Notes under the pieces: model-generated | Database searches by the model: none | Told to the model about the DNA's origin: nothing | What the model saw: only the letters and a program-made list of their open reading frames with translations | Source of the DNA: Psychroflexus torquis ATCC 700755 | GTDB taxonomy: Bacteria > Bacteroidota > Bacteroidia > Flavobacteriales > Flavobacteriaceae | Reading direction: 5' to 3' | Assembly (NCBI RefSeq): GCF_000153485.2 | Contig: NC_018721.1 | Span: 3,348,001-3,412,000 of the forward strand | DNA length: 64,000 bases | In this document: positions 17,424 through 26,131 of the stretch, one piece after another | How the letters are laid out: every line of letters starts with the position of its first letter | How positions within the stretch are numbered: position 1 is the stretch's first letter | Translations under genes and position numbers: made by a program

Positions 17424-19388
17424 ATGGAAACTTCAGAGAATACAAGTGATATAAATCAAAATGTTAAGAACTATTTGAATGATTATATTAAAATGGAAAA
17501 TCCACAATACGCTGTAATGATTACAGGTAAATGGGGGTGTGGTAAAACATTTTTCGTCAAAGACGAACTCGAAACATGGATAAATAGAGATAAAATAAGT
17601 GATGATGAGTTAAAACGAAATCCTATTTATATAAGCGTTTATGGAATAAGCAATATCAAGCAACTTGTTCAAAAAATAAAAGAAAAAATTTCACCATTAT
17701 TATATTCTAAAAGTGCTGAAATTCTAAAGAAAATTGGAGCAGGTATTATAAAAACTGCTATAAAAGTAGATTTTAATTCTAATGATGAAGGTACTTATTC
17801 TTTACAATCAGAGTTAGATTTAATAAGTATATTTAAAAGTAACGATGCAAATATAAAAGGCAAAAAGGTATTTATTTTTGATGATTTAGAACGTTCTGAA
17901 ATTCCATTAAATCAATTATTTGGTTTTATTAATGAATTCGTTGAACACCATCAATGCAAAGTGATTTTGGTATGTGATGAAGAAAAACTGATTGATCAAA
18001 ACTTGGCTAAATCTATAAAAGATAATCAGGAAGAGGAAAAAGAGGAAAAGACACCTTATAGATTAGCATACAAAGACTTCAAGGAAAAATTAGTAGGCCA
18101 AACCTTAAGTATAGAAGCTGATTATGAACTTGCTGTTGCAACTTTCATAGATAAGAAAGCAGATAAACAAAAGATTTTTTTTAATGAAAATATAGAACTG
18201 ATTTTAAAAATTTTTAAAGCATCAAAAACTGATAACTTAAGAATTTTACGCCAATTTTTTTCTGATTTTGAGCGCTTCATACAACCTATTGATAATGAAT
18301 ATGGACGGGATAAAGAAATTAATAGTTTGAAGGTTCCTGTGATGGTTAACTTTCTAATCCTGTATTTGGAGTATAAGTCTGGAAATGATAAAGTTGAAGA
18401 ACTTTCATCTTATATTGGTGTTATAGCAACTGGTTTTTATTTTTCTTTAATAGATAGAAAAGTACCAGATTATGAAATTAATTTTGATACTAATTACGGG
18501 CAAATTATCAGAAACTTTAATCTAAATCTCACTACAATTATCCCAGACTACCTAATATTCTCAGATTTCATAAATAAAGGTAAAAATGATTATCTAGACT
18601 CTGATGTAACAAAACTAGTTGAAGAGGTATTAAACAATAAAAAAGATGAAATACCAAGTTGGAGAAAACTATATAAATGGGGTAAACTTGACAATACAGA
18701 ATTTACGAGTTTACTTGATTTAGAATTTAAAAAATTTGTAGAAGAGCAGATTGATAATATTGGAGTTTTAACTCACTTGTTCTACATATTTCATAATTTA
18801 AAAAAACATCAAATCTTTGATAAAGAAAATGATATTAATACGTCGTACATTAAAAATATTGAAATAATATTGAATAATTCGAATGATTTTGAACCTCAAA
18901 TTAAAGAGTTTGCATTTAACTTAAATTATCAAAATCGTGATCTTGAAATAGATAATATTAAAGATGTAGAGGGAGTAATTAGAAAAGTTAATAAACTCAT
19001 CAGTAAACACGAATTTAAAATAGTTCAAAAAAAAATAATAGAAATAGTAGAAAGTCTTTGTGATGGAAATATTGATAAACTAGAAGAAGATCTGCAAACT
19101 AGACAAGCCTTTGGAAGTAAAGTTTATTGGTCGCATAATATTTTTGATGGAGTTGATCCAGATAAACTTTACAACAAGTTTTTTTTGATAGGTATAGATA
19201 GTCAATTAAATTTTTTGGAAATGCTTAAACATAAACGTTATAAAAGCGCTGAATACATAGGAACTGAAAAAGAATTTCTACAAAACTTTAATATTAAATT
19301 AATTGAGCGATTAAAAGAAGTTGAGCTTGTTGAAAAAGTAAGACTTAAAAAATATGTAGAAATACTAAATGAAATTATTACACTTTAG
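17424..19388 (+). CDS. KAP-type P-loop NTPase
   Basis: A large P-loop NTPase. From the ATG at 17424 it has 654 residues. Walker A GKWGCGKTFF lies near residues 31-40 and Walker B KKVFIFDDLERSE near 150, followed by a sensor-like CKVILVCDEEKL. This arrangement (N-terminal ATPase, hhhhDDLER Walker B, long helical C-terminus) is the KAP family, many members of which sit in phage-defence or mobile regions. No membrane segments are evident. A longer frame starts at 17364, but the extra 20 residues (MFFMWELLYN..) look non-native. Neighbours (patatin scrap, HEPN-like gene, mobile-element debris) support an island cargo or defence role, which is inference. Base composition is more AT-rich than the housekeeping genes. 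Confidence 0.78.
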   Translation: METSENTSDINQNVKNYLNDYIKMENPQYAVMITGKWGCGKTFFVKDELETWINRDKISDDELKRNPIYISVYGISNIKQLVQKIKEKISPLLYSKSAEILKKIGAGIIKTAIKVDFNSNDEGTYSLQSELDLISIFKSNDANIKGKKVFIFDDLERSEIPLNQLFGFINEFVEHHQCKVILVCDEEKLIDQNLAKSIKDNQEEEKEEKTPYRLAYKDFKEKLVGQTLSIEADYELAVATFIDKKADKQKIFFNENIELILKIFKASKTDNLRILRQFFSDFERFIQPIDNEYGRDKEINSLKVPVMVNFLILYLEYKSGNDKVEELSSYIGVIATGFYFSLIDRKVPDYEINFDTNYGQIIRNFNLNLTTIIPDYLIFSDFINKGKNDYLDSDVTKLVEEVLNNKKDEIPSWRKLYKWGKLDNTEFTSLLDLEFKKFVEEQIDNIGVLTHLFYIFHNLKKHQIFDKENDINTSYIKNIEIILNNSNDFEPQIKEFAFNLNYQNRDLEIDNIKDVEGVIRKVNKLISKHEFKIVQKKIIEIVESLCDGNIDKLEEDLQTRQAFGSKVYWSHNIFDGVDPDKLYNKFFLIGIDSQLNFLEMLKHKRYKSAEYIGTEKEFLQNFNIKLIERLKEVELVEKVRLKKYVEILNEIITL

Positions 19389-19418
19389 ATCATAAAGAAA
19401 TTAGAAGGAAAAGAGTAA

Positions 19419-19587
19419 TCTTTCTATAATAAAATTGATGGAGGCGTGATGACCAACAACCCTACTTAATTAGGTGATATTGAAACCTTAAAAGCTTTAG
19501 GTAAAATATTTAAAGATTTATAAACTCTATCTTTAGGTACTGGATATAAAAAATATACCGAAGGAGATTCTAAAAGGAAAAAATGAT
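19419..19587 (+). pseudogene. Fragment of a patatin-like phospholipase
   Basis: In one frame with two in-frame stops the sequence reads KIDGGVMTNNPT, LGDIETLKALGKIFKDL and TLSLGTGYKKYTEGDS. DGG with the following NNP and the LSLGTG strand are the hallmark of the C-terminal half of patatin phospholipases, the DG aspartate being the catalytic dyad partner. The N-terminal GxSxG half is absent. Only a relic remains. Patatin proteins serve as effectors in some CBASS systems, but nothing else of CBASS is visible here. Confidence 0.6.
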
Positions 19588-19791
19588 GATTATTTTATTG
19601 GATGCGTATGAATGGAAGAAAAACACAACAAAGAATCACAAATGTGAATCCATGAGCTTAGAATACTAGTGTTTCACATTAAAGTAGAAAAGAGTTGTTT
19701 TTTACCTCAGTTCTTTGTTAGCCTCTCTATTTATTTTTCATATCTATTATACCAATCACTTACAAAACAACAAAGTGAAAGTGCTTTTAAG
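19588..19791. other. Intergenic, no feature seen
   Basis: Short non-coding stretch between the patatin relic and the convergent HEPN-like gene; no hairpin or RNA recognised. Confidence 0.35.
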
Positions 19792-20451
19792 CTATTCTTT
19801 TCCGTAATCAGTCGATTTTCCATGCATAACAGAGTGTCTGTTTAGGTTGCTAAAATATTTTGATTTATTAATCTTAATCGATGGAACATTTAAAGAACTA
19901 TCGTCTTTTAAAATTTTCACAAAGCTTGGGTTTTTTTTATTGTCCAAGTGTTTATCTAAATTCTTTCTATTATGAAAAATCTTCCCATCTATAATTCCAT
20001 CTCCTTGAGACAAAAATAAAATTGTAGAAGAATAGAACATATTAGACTTATGAGCTTTAAATGCCTCTTCAATTATGGATTTTCTATCTGAGTGTTTTGT
20101 AATTAACCGCTCTTCGATTTCTTGTAAATTATCTTTAAAGAAATTCATCAAAATAGTTTCTGCTTCTTCTGTTTTTCCTGATTTAATTAATTCAATTACT
20201 TCAGATATTTTTTTCATTTTCATCTGGGCAGAAATATACCAACCATAGTTTAATAATGTCCTAGTATTTTTCTCGATAGAATTATTTTTAATACCGAATA
20301 CTTTTGATAGAATTGGCGTTATATCAACATTTTTTTCTAATTCCTCTAATAGTTTTTTTGTGGTGGTTTTGACTCTTTTCATTTTATCAAATGTAGTTTT
20401 TTGGTATTGTTGCAACGTTTTCAGCTTCGAGAAGTTGGCGATTTTCACCAT
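19792..20451 (-). CDS. HEPN-like protein with RxxxxH motif, possibly C-terminally truncated
   Basis: A 219-residue, mostly helical, lysine-rich protein of unknown function. Near its end it has LNRHSVMHGKSTDYG: the RHSVMH part is the R-x4-H signature of HEPN-type ribonucleases and abortive-infection proteins, and the HG..xDYG context recurs in Abi-like C-terminal domains. The protein stops five residues later, where relatives as I remember them continue ~15-20 residues, so the C-terminus may be lost. Convergent with the NTPase/patatin segment. It could be an RNase toxin, but no antitoxin gene is recognisable beside it. Confidence 0.5.
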   Translation of the reverse strand: MVKIANFSKLKTLQQYQKTTFDKMKRVKTTTKKLLEELEKNVDITPILSKVFGIKNNSIEKNTRTLLNYGWYISAQMKMKKISEVIELIKSGKTEEAETILMNFFKDNLQEIEERLITKHSDRKSIIEEAFKAHKSNMFYSSTILFLSQGDGIIDGKIFHNRKNLDKHLDNKKNPSFVKILKDDSSLNVPSIKINKSKYFSNLNRHSVMHGKSTDYGKE

Positions 20452-20549
20452 AAATGTTTATGCTAAGAACCAATGTTTGATTAACCACAAATGAGTCTGC
20501 GGAGCACTGAATCGCCAATTTTTTCTAGCTGCTGTTAGCTGCTAGTGTT

Positions 20550-21297
20550 CTATTTCTTTCCATATTTTCTAAATGCTGCAATGAATTGGTAAATTAAAAA
20601 ACCTACGAGGATTTTATTTATGTAGTCAATTGTCACGCTTAGTCCACTAAGCTCTGTCTTTTTGACTAAAAAATCGGTTCTGTGAGTGATATCGAGAAAT
20701 GCAAAATAATAACCTATTAAGTCATAGTCAATTTGGTTGCTATCGAACATTCTTCCTAAAGTCCATAGATACAAAATGTAAAAAATTACAGAGAGAATTA
20801 TGGTTGCGAAAAACGGTTCTTTGATTGATAGTCCATGATTATTTGAAAGACTATTAATTTTTAAAATTAGTCTGTCCCAAAAAGGAAGATTTGCAATTTT
20901 CCGTAAAGCTTCATTTGAAACTGCTTGGAGTTTTTGAGACTCATAAAAATTACCTGATGATTCTAATAGCTTCTTTAGTTGCAGGAAGGTTTCATATCTT
21001 GTTTTATAATAGTTATCATCAAGTTTGTCAGGGTAATGAATATTCTCTACAGTTTTGAATTTGTCAAACCCTTTATAATTGTCGGGAAACTCACAAGATG
21101 TGATTGATGTTTGTCCGAACTTGTTTCTGTAAAATGAAATGATTGAAAAGTCGTTAAAGGAAATATTGTCAAACCATACATTGTCAAGGTTTGATTTATG
21201 AATTTCAAATTTCTTGTCGGTCAATTCATTTCTAAATGGTTTTATGTTGTAAAAATTAGAACCAAGTTGAGTTGAAAAATTATGGATATTAACTTCG
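20550..21297 (-). pseudogene. C-terminal half of a beta-helix/membrane protein cut by IS630
   Basis: The frame runs from about 21297 (EVNIHNFSTQLGSNFYNIKP) to the stop at 20550 with no proper start; the first usable codon is a TTG at 21224. It contains the end of a repeat region (NVWFDNISFNDFSIISFYRN), a helical linker (TFLQLKKLLESSGNFYESQK), two to three membrane segments (PFFATIILSVIFYILYLW and ILVGFLIYQFIAAF) and a basic tail. It appears to be the continuation of the fragment at 22381-23178. The architecture, short-repeat beta-helix followed by a small transmembrane domain, occurs in uncharacterised Bacteroidota proteins. Both halves are in the same orientation on either side of the insertion element. 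Confidence 0.6.
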
Positions 21298-21303
21298 AAT
21301 CAA

Positions 21304-22391
21304 TAGTTCTTTATTTATAGTTAAATATTTCGTATATTTATAGATGGAAAAAATAGACTTAAGGAGTGTTTCTGATCAGGAAAGAGGTATAATTCGAAGG
21401 GATGCTGTAAAAATGATAAAACGTGGAGATAAAAAAAAAGACATAGCTCTGTTTTACGGTGTTCATGTAAATACTGTTAGAGATTGGTGGAAGCTTTACA
21501 ATAAAGAAGGTCATAAATCTTTGTCATATCAAAAACGAGGAGTCAAATCAGAAGATCGAAAACTACTCAATAAAGATCAAGAAGCTGCAATCCAAAAAAT
21601 GATTATTGATGTAATGCCCGATCAACTAAAGTTAGATTATGCTTTGTGGACTACAAGGGCAGTAAGGGATTTGATAGCAAGAGAGTTTAGTATTACAATC
21701 GGAAGAAGAGCTGTCGGTAATTATCTCAACGCTTGGGGATTCACGCCTCAAAAGCCAAAAAAGAGAGCTTATGAACAATGTTCCAAAAAAGTTCAAAAAT
21801 GGTTAGACGAAGAATATCCAGCAATAAAAGAGAAGGCAAAACAAGAGAAGGCAACTATTCATTGGGGGGATGAAACGGGTGTAAAAAACAATAATCATCA
21901 TGGACGTTCCTATGCTCCAAAAGGAAAAACTCCTGTTAAAAAACATATGTCGAAGCGGTTTTCAATCAACATGATTTCTACAGTTACAAATCAGGGTTTA
22001 ATTCAGTTTATGATATATAAAGAAAATATGAACTCAGATGTATTTATTCAATTTTTAGAACAGCTCATCAAATCGCAAGAAACCAAAGTATTCTTAATCC
22101 TTGATAATTTACGAGTCCATCATAGTAAAGTTGTAAAGAAATGGGCGGAAGAAAATGGCGAAACCATAGAACTATTTTACCTGCCATCATACTCACCTGA
22201 GCGAAACCCAGATGAATATCTGAATTGCGATTTAAAGTATGGACTCTCGGATAAACCGGCACCAAAAACACAAGAAAAAATGAAAGAAAATTTAGAGAAT
22301 CATATGAAAATGCTTCAAAATGATAGCGAAAGGGTAGCAAAATATTTTAAACATGAGAGCATCAAATATGCTGCATAAAATTAAAGATCTT
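21304..22391 (+). mobile_element. IS630-family insertion sequence
   Basis: An approximately 1.09-kb element around an intact IS630-type transposase. Its ends are imperfect inverted repeats: AGTTCTTTATTTATAG on the left against AGATCTTTAATTTTATG read from the right. IS630 elements duplicate TA, but the duplication cannot be placed with certainty. It interrupts a minus-strand gene whose halves lie at 20550-21297 and 22381-23178. Exact boundaries are estimates. Confidence 0.65.
21344..22378 (+). CDS. IS630 family transposase
   Basis: A full-length 344-residue DDE transposase. The N-terminal helix-turn-helix covers residues ~10-60 (DIALFYGVHVNTVRDWWKLY), a winged-helix part follows (LWTTRAVRDLIAREFSITIG), and the catalytic core has the three acidic positions: IHWGDETGV, FLILDNLRVHH, and PSYSPERNPDEYLN. 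All motifs are intact, so it may still be active, in contrast to the other mobile-element remnants in the window. Confidence 0.92.
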   Translation: MEKIDLRSVSDQERGIIRRDAVKMIKRGDKKKDIALFYGVHVNTVRDWWKLYNKEGHKSLSYQKRGVKSEDRKLLNKDQEAAIQKMIIDVMPDQLKLDYALWTTRAVRDLIAREFSITIGRRAVGNYLNAWGFTPQKPKKRAYEQCSKKVQKWLDEEYPAIKEKAKQEKATIHWGDETGVKNNNHHGRSYAPKGKTPVKKHMSKRFSINMISTVTNQGLIQFMIYKENMNSDVFIQFLEQLIKSQETKVFLILDNLRVHHSKVVKKWAEENGETIELFYLPSYSPERNPDEYLNCDLKYGLSDKPAPKTQEKMKENLENHMKMLQNDSERVAKYFKHESIKYAA

Positions 22392-23178
22392 TAAGTGCGA
22401 GGTTAATATACCAGTTGTCAATTTTTGAACTTTCTACAATGAGTTCACCAGTTGAATAACCTTTTATTGATAAAGCAGATAATTTTGCATTTACGATTTT
22501 TGTAAGTCTATGCTTAATGTTCGCAGAATATTGGAGGCATAGACTGATTTTGAATTTTTCCTTTTCCTCATCGGTAAAATAGTAACCTATTTTATTTTTA
22601 ACTTCATTGGAATATGGTCTTTTATAGATTCCTCTCATTTCAGTAGCATTTTCATTGAGGCTAAAAACAATATTCTTGGTGTCGTATATATAGTATGAGT
22701 GTTTATCCTCTAAAAGAGTTTTAAGGTCTGTATTGATGCTCTTTAAAAGCTTTTTCCACCTGATGGGAAAAATATTGTCTTCGGTACATGAAACAACAGC
22801 GTTCTTAAGGTTCAACAGGAAAAGTGAGTTGTTTAGCAAGCAGTTGTTAACTGTCACGCTTTGCAAATTACTATTCCTTATTCGTCCTTGTAATATTGAG
22901 CTACCAAAAAATAATGAAAAGTTAGTTGTAGTAAAAGTCTCTACATTAATTTGTGCTATGAAGCAACTAATAAATTGAATACTGATGCCTTTAAAATTAA
23001 TTGTTTCATTGTTTTCAATTTCCAGATTTCTAAATTTACAGTTGATAAATGAAAAAGTAATTTTTCCGTTTTGAAATTGAATACCATTAAAATCGGATTT
23101 CCTAATTACAATTTTAGTGTTAATAGGGTAGTTATTATTTTCAATAATTGAATATGGTGTCAAGTATATTGTATTCAT
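22381..23178 (-). pseudogene. N-terminal half of a beta-helix/membrane protein cut by IS630
   Basis: 265 residues from an ATG at 23178, ending NWYINLALKDL then a stop created at the IS junction. The first ~120 residues show short repeats (IRKSDFNGIQFQNGKITFSF, FINCKFRNLEIENN, NLQSVTVNNCLLNNSLF) like pentapeptide or quadrilateral beta-helix proteins; the rest is mixed. No signal peptide or membrane segment in this half; those are in the fragment at 20550-21297. Function unknown; location beside the NTPase and HEPN-like genes is compatible with a defence or membrane-effector role, but this is only inference. Confidence 0.55.
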
Positions 23179-23425
23179 TTATTTCTTCATTGTCGTTTTG
23201 TCGTAGGTCGTCCGCTACACTTACAGCTAACAAAACAAGTTGTGTTATTTCTATTTTATTTATAGTATGAATTTAGTATTTTTTTATTGTCTTAAAAGTC
23301 ATGGTATTAAAAATATAATTTAATAAACGGTGGAGTCTCGGAGCTATCTAATGGCCTACAATGGCTCTACAATTACCTTCGTCTGAGAAGCCAATGGTTA
23401 ATCATATTTTTTAATAAATTATAGA

Positions 23426-23893
23426 CTACTGGAAAAAAGCATGACCTTTAATTTTACTAAAGCGGTCCCTCGATGTTGATTTTATATAAATAAAAAATGC
23501 TTTTTCTGTTTTATGACCAGAGATAGACATAATATCTATGGGTTGCATTCCTCCGTTGAAAGCATTGGTGCAAAAGCTTCTTCTAGCTGTATGGCTTGCA
23601 ACTCTTTGGTACTTTGGCATGCTAGTCAAAGAAGTTTCTCCCCCTTCTATAATTTTCATTTTAACGGCTTCGTTAAGTCCTGCTGCTTTGCAAACTTTTT
23701 TGATATATAGATTGATCCTGGAATCGGAAACTTTAGGGGGGAAATTATTATCGTATTTATCAAGAATCTTCTGAAGATCCCTTTTAATCGGAATTTCAAT
23801 TCTTTTTTCAGTCTTTTTAGTCTCAATTGCAATAGCGGTCATCGTTATGTCACCTTCTTTAAACTCCAAAATGTTTTTTTGAGTTAGTTTCAA
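23426..23893 (-). pseudogene. Truncated tyrosine recombinase/integrase (C-terminal part)
   Basis: 155 residues of a site-specific integrase catalytic domain. The HxxR box is present as SHTARRSF, the second His/Lys box as SGHKTEKAFF, and the nucleophile as FFIYIKST. The first catalytic Arg and the whole N-terminal core-binding/SAM-like domain are missing, since family members are ~400 residues, so it cannot be functional. It marks the far end of the decayed island that starts beside tRNA-Arg. Confidence 0.75.
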
Positions 23894-24097
23894 TATCTAT
23901 AAAATACTTTAAGAATAAACTTATTTAAAACAGAGACTTCAATCTATTGAAATTTGAAACCTGGACTACTAAAATGTTGTGGTAGTTAAACTAAATTTTA
24001 AATACCTAAAACTCAAAACCACATGAAGATGTGATTGACTCGTAATGGAATGTTAAATACTTTGCAGTTGTTTAATTATCAAAATAAAAATTAAATT

Positions 24098-24826
24098 ATG
24101 AATCAGCTGTTTATTATTTTATTGGTGTTACCGCTAATGGCGATGTCACAAACTTTTGAAAAGAAAATGTTTTCCATGACCGAATTTACGGTCAAACAGG
24201 GACACACTGCTCAATTTATGGAGGGCGTTAAAAAATGGAAAGAGTGCTACAACGAAAATGAAGGAACTAATTCTTGGGGTTTTTGGTCAAGAGTTCAAGG
24301 CGAGAATAACGTGTACGGTGTAACTGGTTACATGCCAAACTGGGCTGATATGGACAAAGAGGATATGGCTGGTAAGTCCTGTAGAATGTTAGCAATGACC
24401 TTTATAGTGCCTCACGTTGAAAAATCGCATTACTCCATTTCTAAAACTTTACCAGATTGGAGTAAAAAAACTTTAGCTACAGACGTTAAGCTGGTTTGGG
24501 CCACTTATTTTAAAGTTAAAAATGGAGCTTTATTTTCTGAGATCATAAAAGAGGTAACAACTACTATTGCTGCAGAAGAAGGTGAGGCTAGAGGTTACTG
24601 GTACTCTTTTATGGGTGGAGGTGAAGATGATCCTAATTATATGGTAACTGATTTGTTTAGCAGTTATGCAGCCATAGATGAAGATGATAAAAAAGATGGC
24701 CCCTTTGCCTTATACAAAAAAGTCCACGGCGATAAAAAAGCCAAACAAATGATGGAAAAATGGAGTATGGCTATTGGTAGCTCTTGGTCTTATATCTGGG
24801 AATTCAACGAAGAGTTATCTAATTAA
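24098..24826 (+). CDS. Secreted protein of unknown function (possible tandem ABM-like fold)
   Basis: 242 residues with a cleavable signal peptide (MNQLFIILLVLPLMAMSQ). The mature part shows two similar halves, each beginning with a strand and a helix (EKKMFSMTEFTVKQGHTAQF and VKLVWATYFKVKNGALF), reminiscent of a duplicated dimeric alpha/beta-barrel (ABM-like) fold. Several tryptophans and an acidic GGGEDDPN loop are present. No catalytic motif recognised. Single gene with its own terminator at 24852-24890. Confidence 0.6.
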   Translation: MNQLFIILLVLPLMAMSQTFEKKMFSMTEFTVKQGHTAQFMEGVKKWKECYNENEGTNSWGFWSRVQGENNVYGVTGYMPNWADMDKEDMAGKSCRMLAMTFIVPHVEKSHYSISKTLPDWSKKTLATDVKLVWATYFKVKNGALFSEIIKEVTTTIAAEEGEARGYWYSFMGGGEDDPNYMVTDLFSSYAAIDEDDKKDGPFALYKKVHGDKKAKQMMEKWSMAIGSSWSYIWEFNEELSN

Positions 24827-24851
24827 TTTTTTATGTTTTTTTTGATTTGTT

Positions 24852-24890
24852 TAAACCCGGAGACATAGTAAAGATTTATCCGGGTTTTTA
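24852..24890 (+). terminator. Terminator
   Basis: AAACCCGGA and TCCGGGTTT form a 9-bp stem around an ~18-nt loop followed by TTTAAT, 25 bp after the stop of the upstream gene. Confidence 0.7.
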
Positions 24891-24971
24891 ATCCTTAAGT
24901 ATTCTATTTTACAAAAAAAACCTGTTTATCAATCAACTTTAAAATTTTTAACTCACTTAATACATACTAAC

Positions 24972-25493
24972 ATGAAAAATTTATTTTTTGTAGCTCTCTC
25001 AATAATGCTATTTACAGCCTGTAATCAGGAAAAGAGATACACACAGCAATCCACTGAAATTGAGTCTTATAAAAAGGTGATTAAAAATTATGTTGCTCAA
25101 GACTGGAAAAGCTTTGCCACTCACTACGCCGATACTACTATTATATTTAACAATGCCACCAAAGACAAGGGGCAAACTTTATCGGAAGCTATAGCGTCAA
25201 ATAAAGCAGGTGCAGAACTTTTCAACAGCTGGAGTTTTATCGAAGATGAAGGCGATTATGAAATGGTTATCACCGATGATAACGAAATTTGGGTAAACTT
25301 CTGGGGTTTATGGAAAGGGAATTTGAAGGCTAATAATAAAGCCTATGAGATTCCATGCCATATGACAGCACGATTTGTCGATGGTAAAATTGTGAGAGAA
25401 AATGGCTATTGGAATACTTCAGAAATTCTTTTAGACATGCAGGAAATGGAGAGAATAGCGACTACTAAAATAGACAGTTTAACGTCTGAATGA
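24972..25493 (+). CDS. NTF2/SnoaL-like lipoprotein
   Basis: 173 residues with a lipoprotein signal (SIMLFTACNQEK, Cys ~17). The body matches the NTF2-like/SnoaL cone fold: a first helix with IKNYVAQDWKSFATHYADTT, then WSFIEDEGDYEMVITDD, WVNFWGLWKG and the final strands HMTARFVDGKIVRENGYWN. Such domains bind small ligands or catalyse isomerisation or aldol steps; the substrate is unknown. Another NTF2-like gene (27429) lies in the downstream cluster. Confidence 0.75.
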   Translation: MKNLFFVALSIMLFTACNQEKRYTQQSTEIESYKKVIKNYVAQDWKSFATHYADTTIIFNNATKDKGQTLSEAIASNKAGAELFNSWSFIEDEGDYEMVITDDNEIWVNFWGLWKGNLKANNKAYEIPCHMTARFVDGKIVRENGYWNTSEILLDMQEMERIATTKIDSLTSE

Positions 25494-25536
25494 GATAAAT
25501 GTCCGCATCAGACTATTTTGTAACCACTAATCTATC

Positions 25537-26069
25537 ATGAATAAAATAGCGCTTAAAAAAGTAAAATTTAATACGTTCTAAAAATTCGGTGCTTTGTTAT
25601 TTATCGTTTTCAGCTTTTAGTAGAGTTGGCTGTATTTTCAAGATGTTTGTTATTCCTATCCTAGCTGATTTTTGTGGTGATGAAAAAATGTTGAATACCT
25701 ATTTGGTAATAGCATCTATTTTAATAACTGAATCTTTTTTGTACAAGATTTATGGCCATGCGATCGACTAATAAATGCATTCATCCTGTTTTATTATTTG
25801 TTCAGCACTTTGACGGTAATAGGTCTATGCGCCACGTTTATAAAACTATGCTGGTTGACGATTGCAGCTTCACAATTCATACTATTTGTGGTGCTATCAA
25901 ATGTTGGAAGAGCAGCAGGATCTGGTTGAGTTGGCAACCAAAAAAAATCAATATGCTGGATTATGTTTTGCCATTACACCATTACTTTCAATACCTTTTT
26001 AAAAGGATGATTAATTTCAAAAAAAACGAACTCGCTAATTCAAAATTTAAAATGGATTACTGTTTATGA
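25537..26069 (+). pseudogene. Decayed small membrane protein gene
   Basis: Starting at an ATG at 25537 the frames interchange but hydrophobic stretches continue: GALLFIVFSF, TYLVIASILITESFL, then STLTVIGLCATFIKLCWLT, FILFVVLSNVGRAAGSG. Stops and frameshifts break it into three pieces. It looks like a four-helix membrane protein that has lost function. I cannot name the family. It sits between the SnoaL-like lipoprotein and the Rid-like gene. Confidence 0.4.
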
Positions 26070-26131
26070 CACTACCATTTATACCAAAGTTGGTTCGAGT
26101 TTAAAATAACAAAGACTATAAATCTACAATA

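Noticed and set aside
19419..20451. CBASS operon (patatin effector plus neighbours)
   Set aside because: No cyclic-nucleotide synthase (CD-NTase) or ancillary genes are visible; only a patatin scrap remains.
16059..23893. Attachment-site duplication of the tRNA-Arg 3' end bounding the island
   Set aside because: No second copy of the tRNA 3' sequence was found near the truncated integrase, so precise att sites cannot be called.
25589..26069. Two small plus-strand frames (60 and 105 codons) as real genes
   Set aside because: The hydrophobic stretches jump between frames and stops; a decayed membrane-protein gene explains them better.
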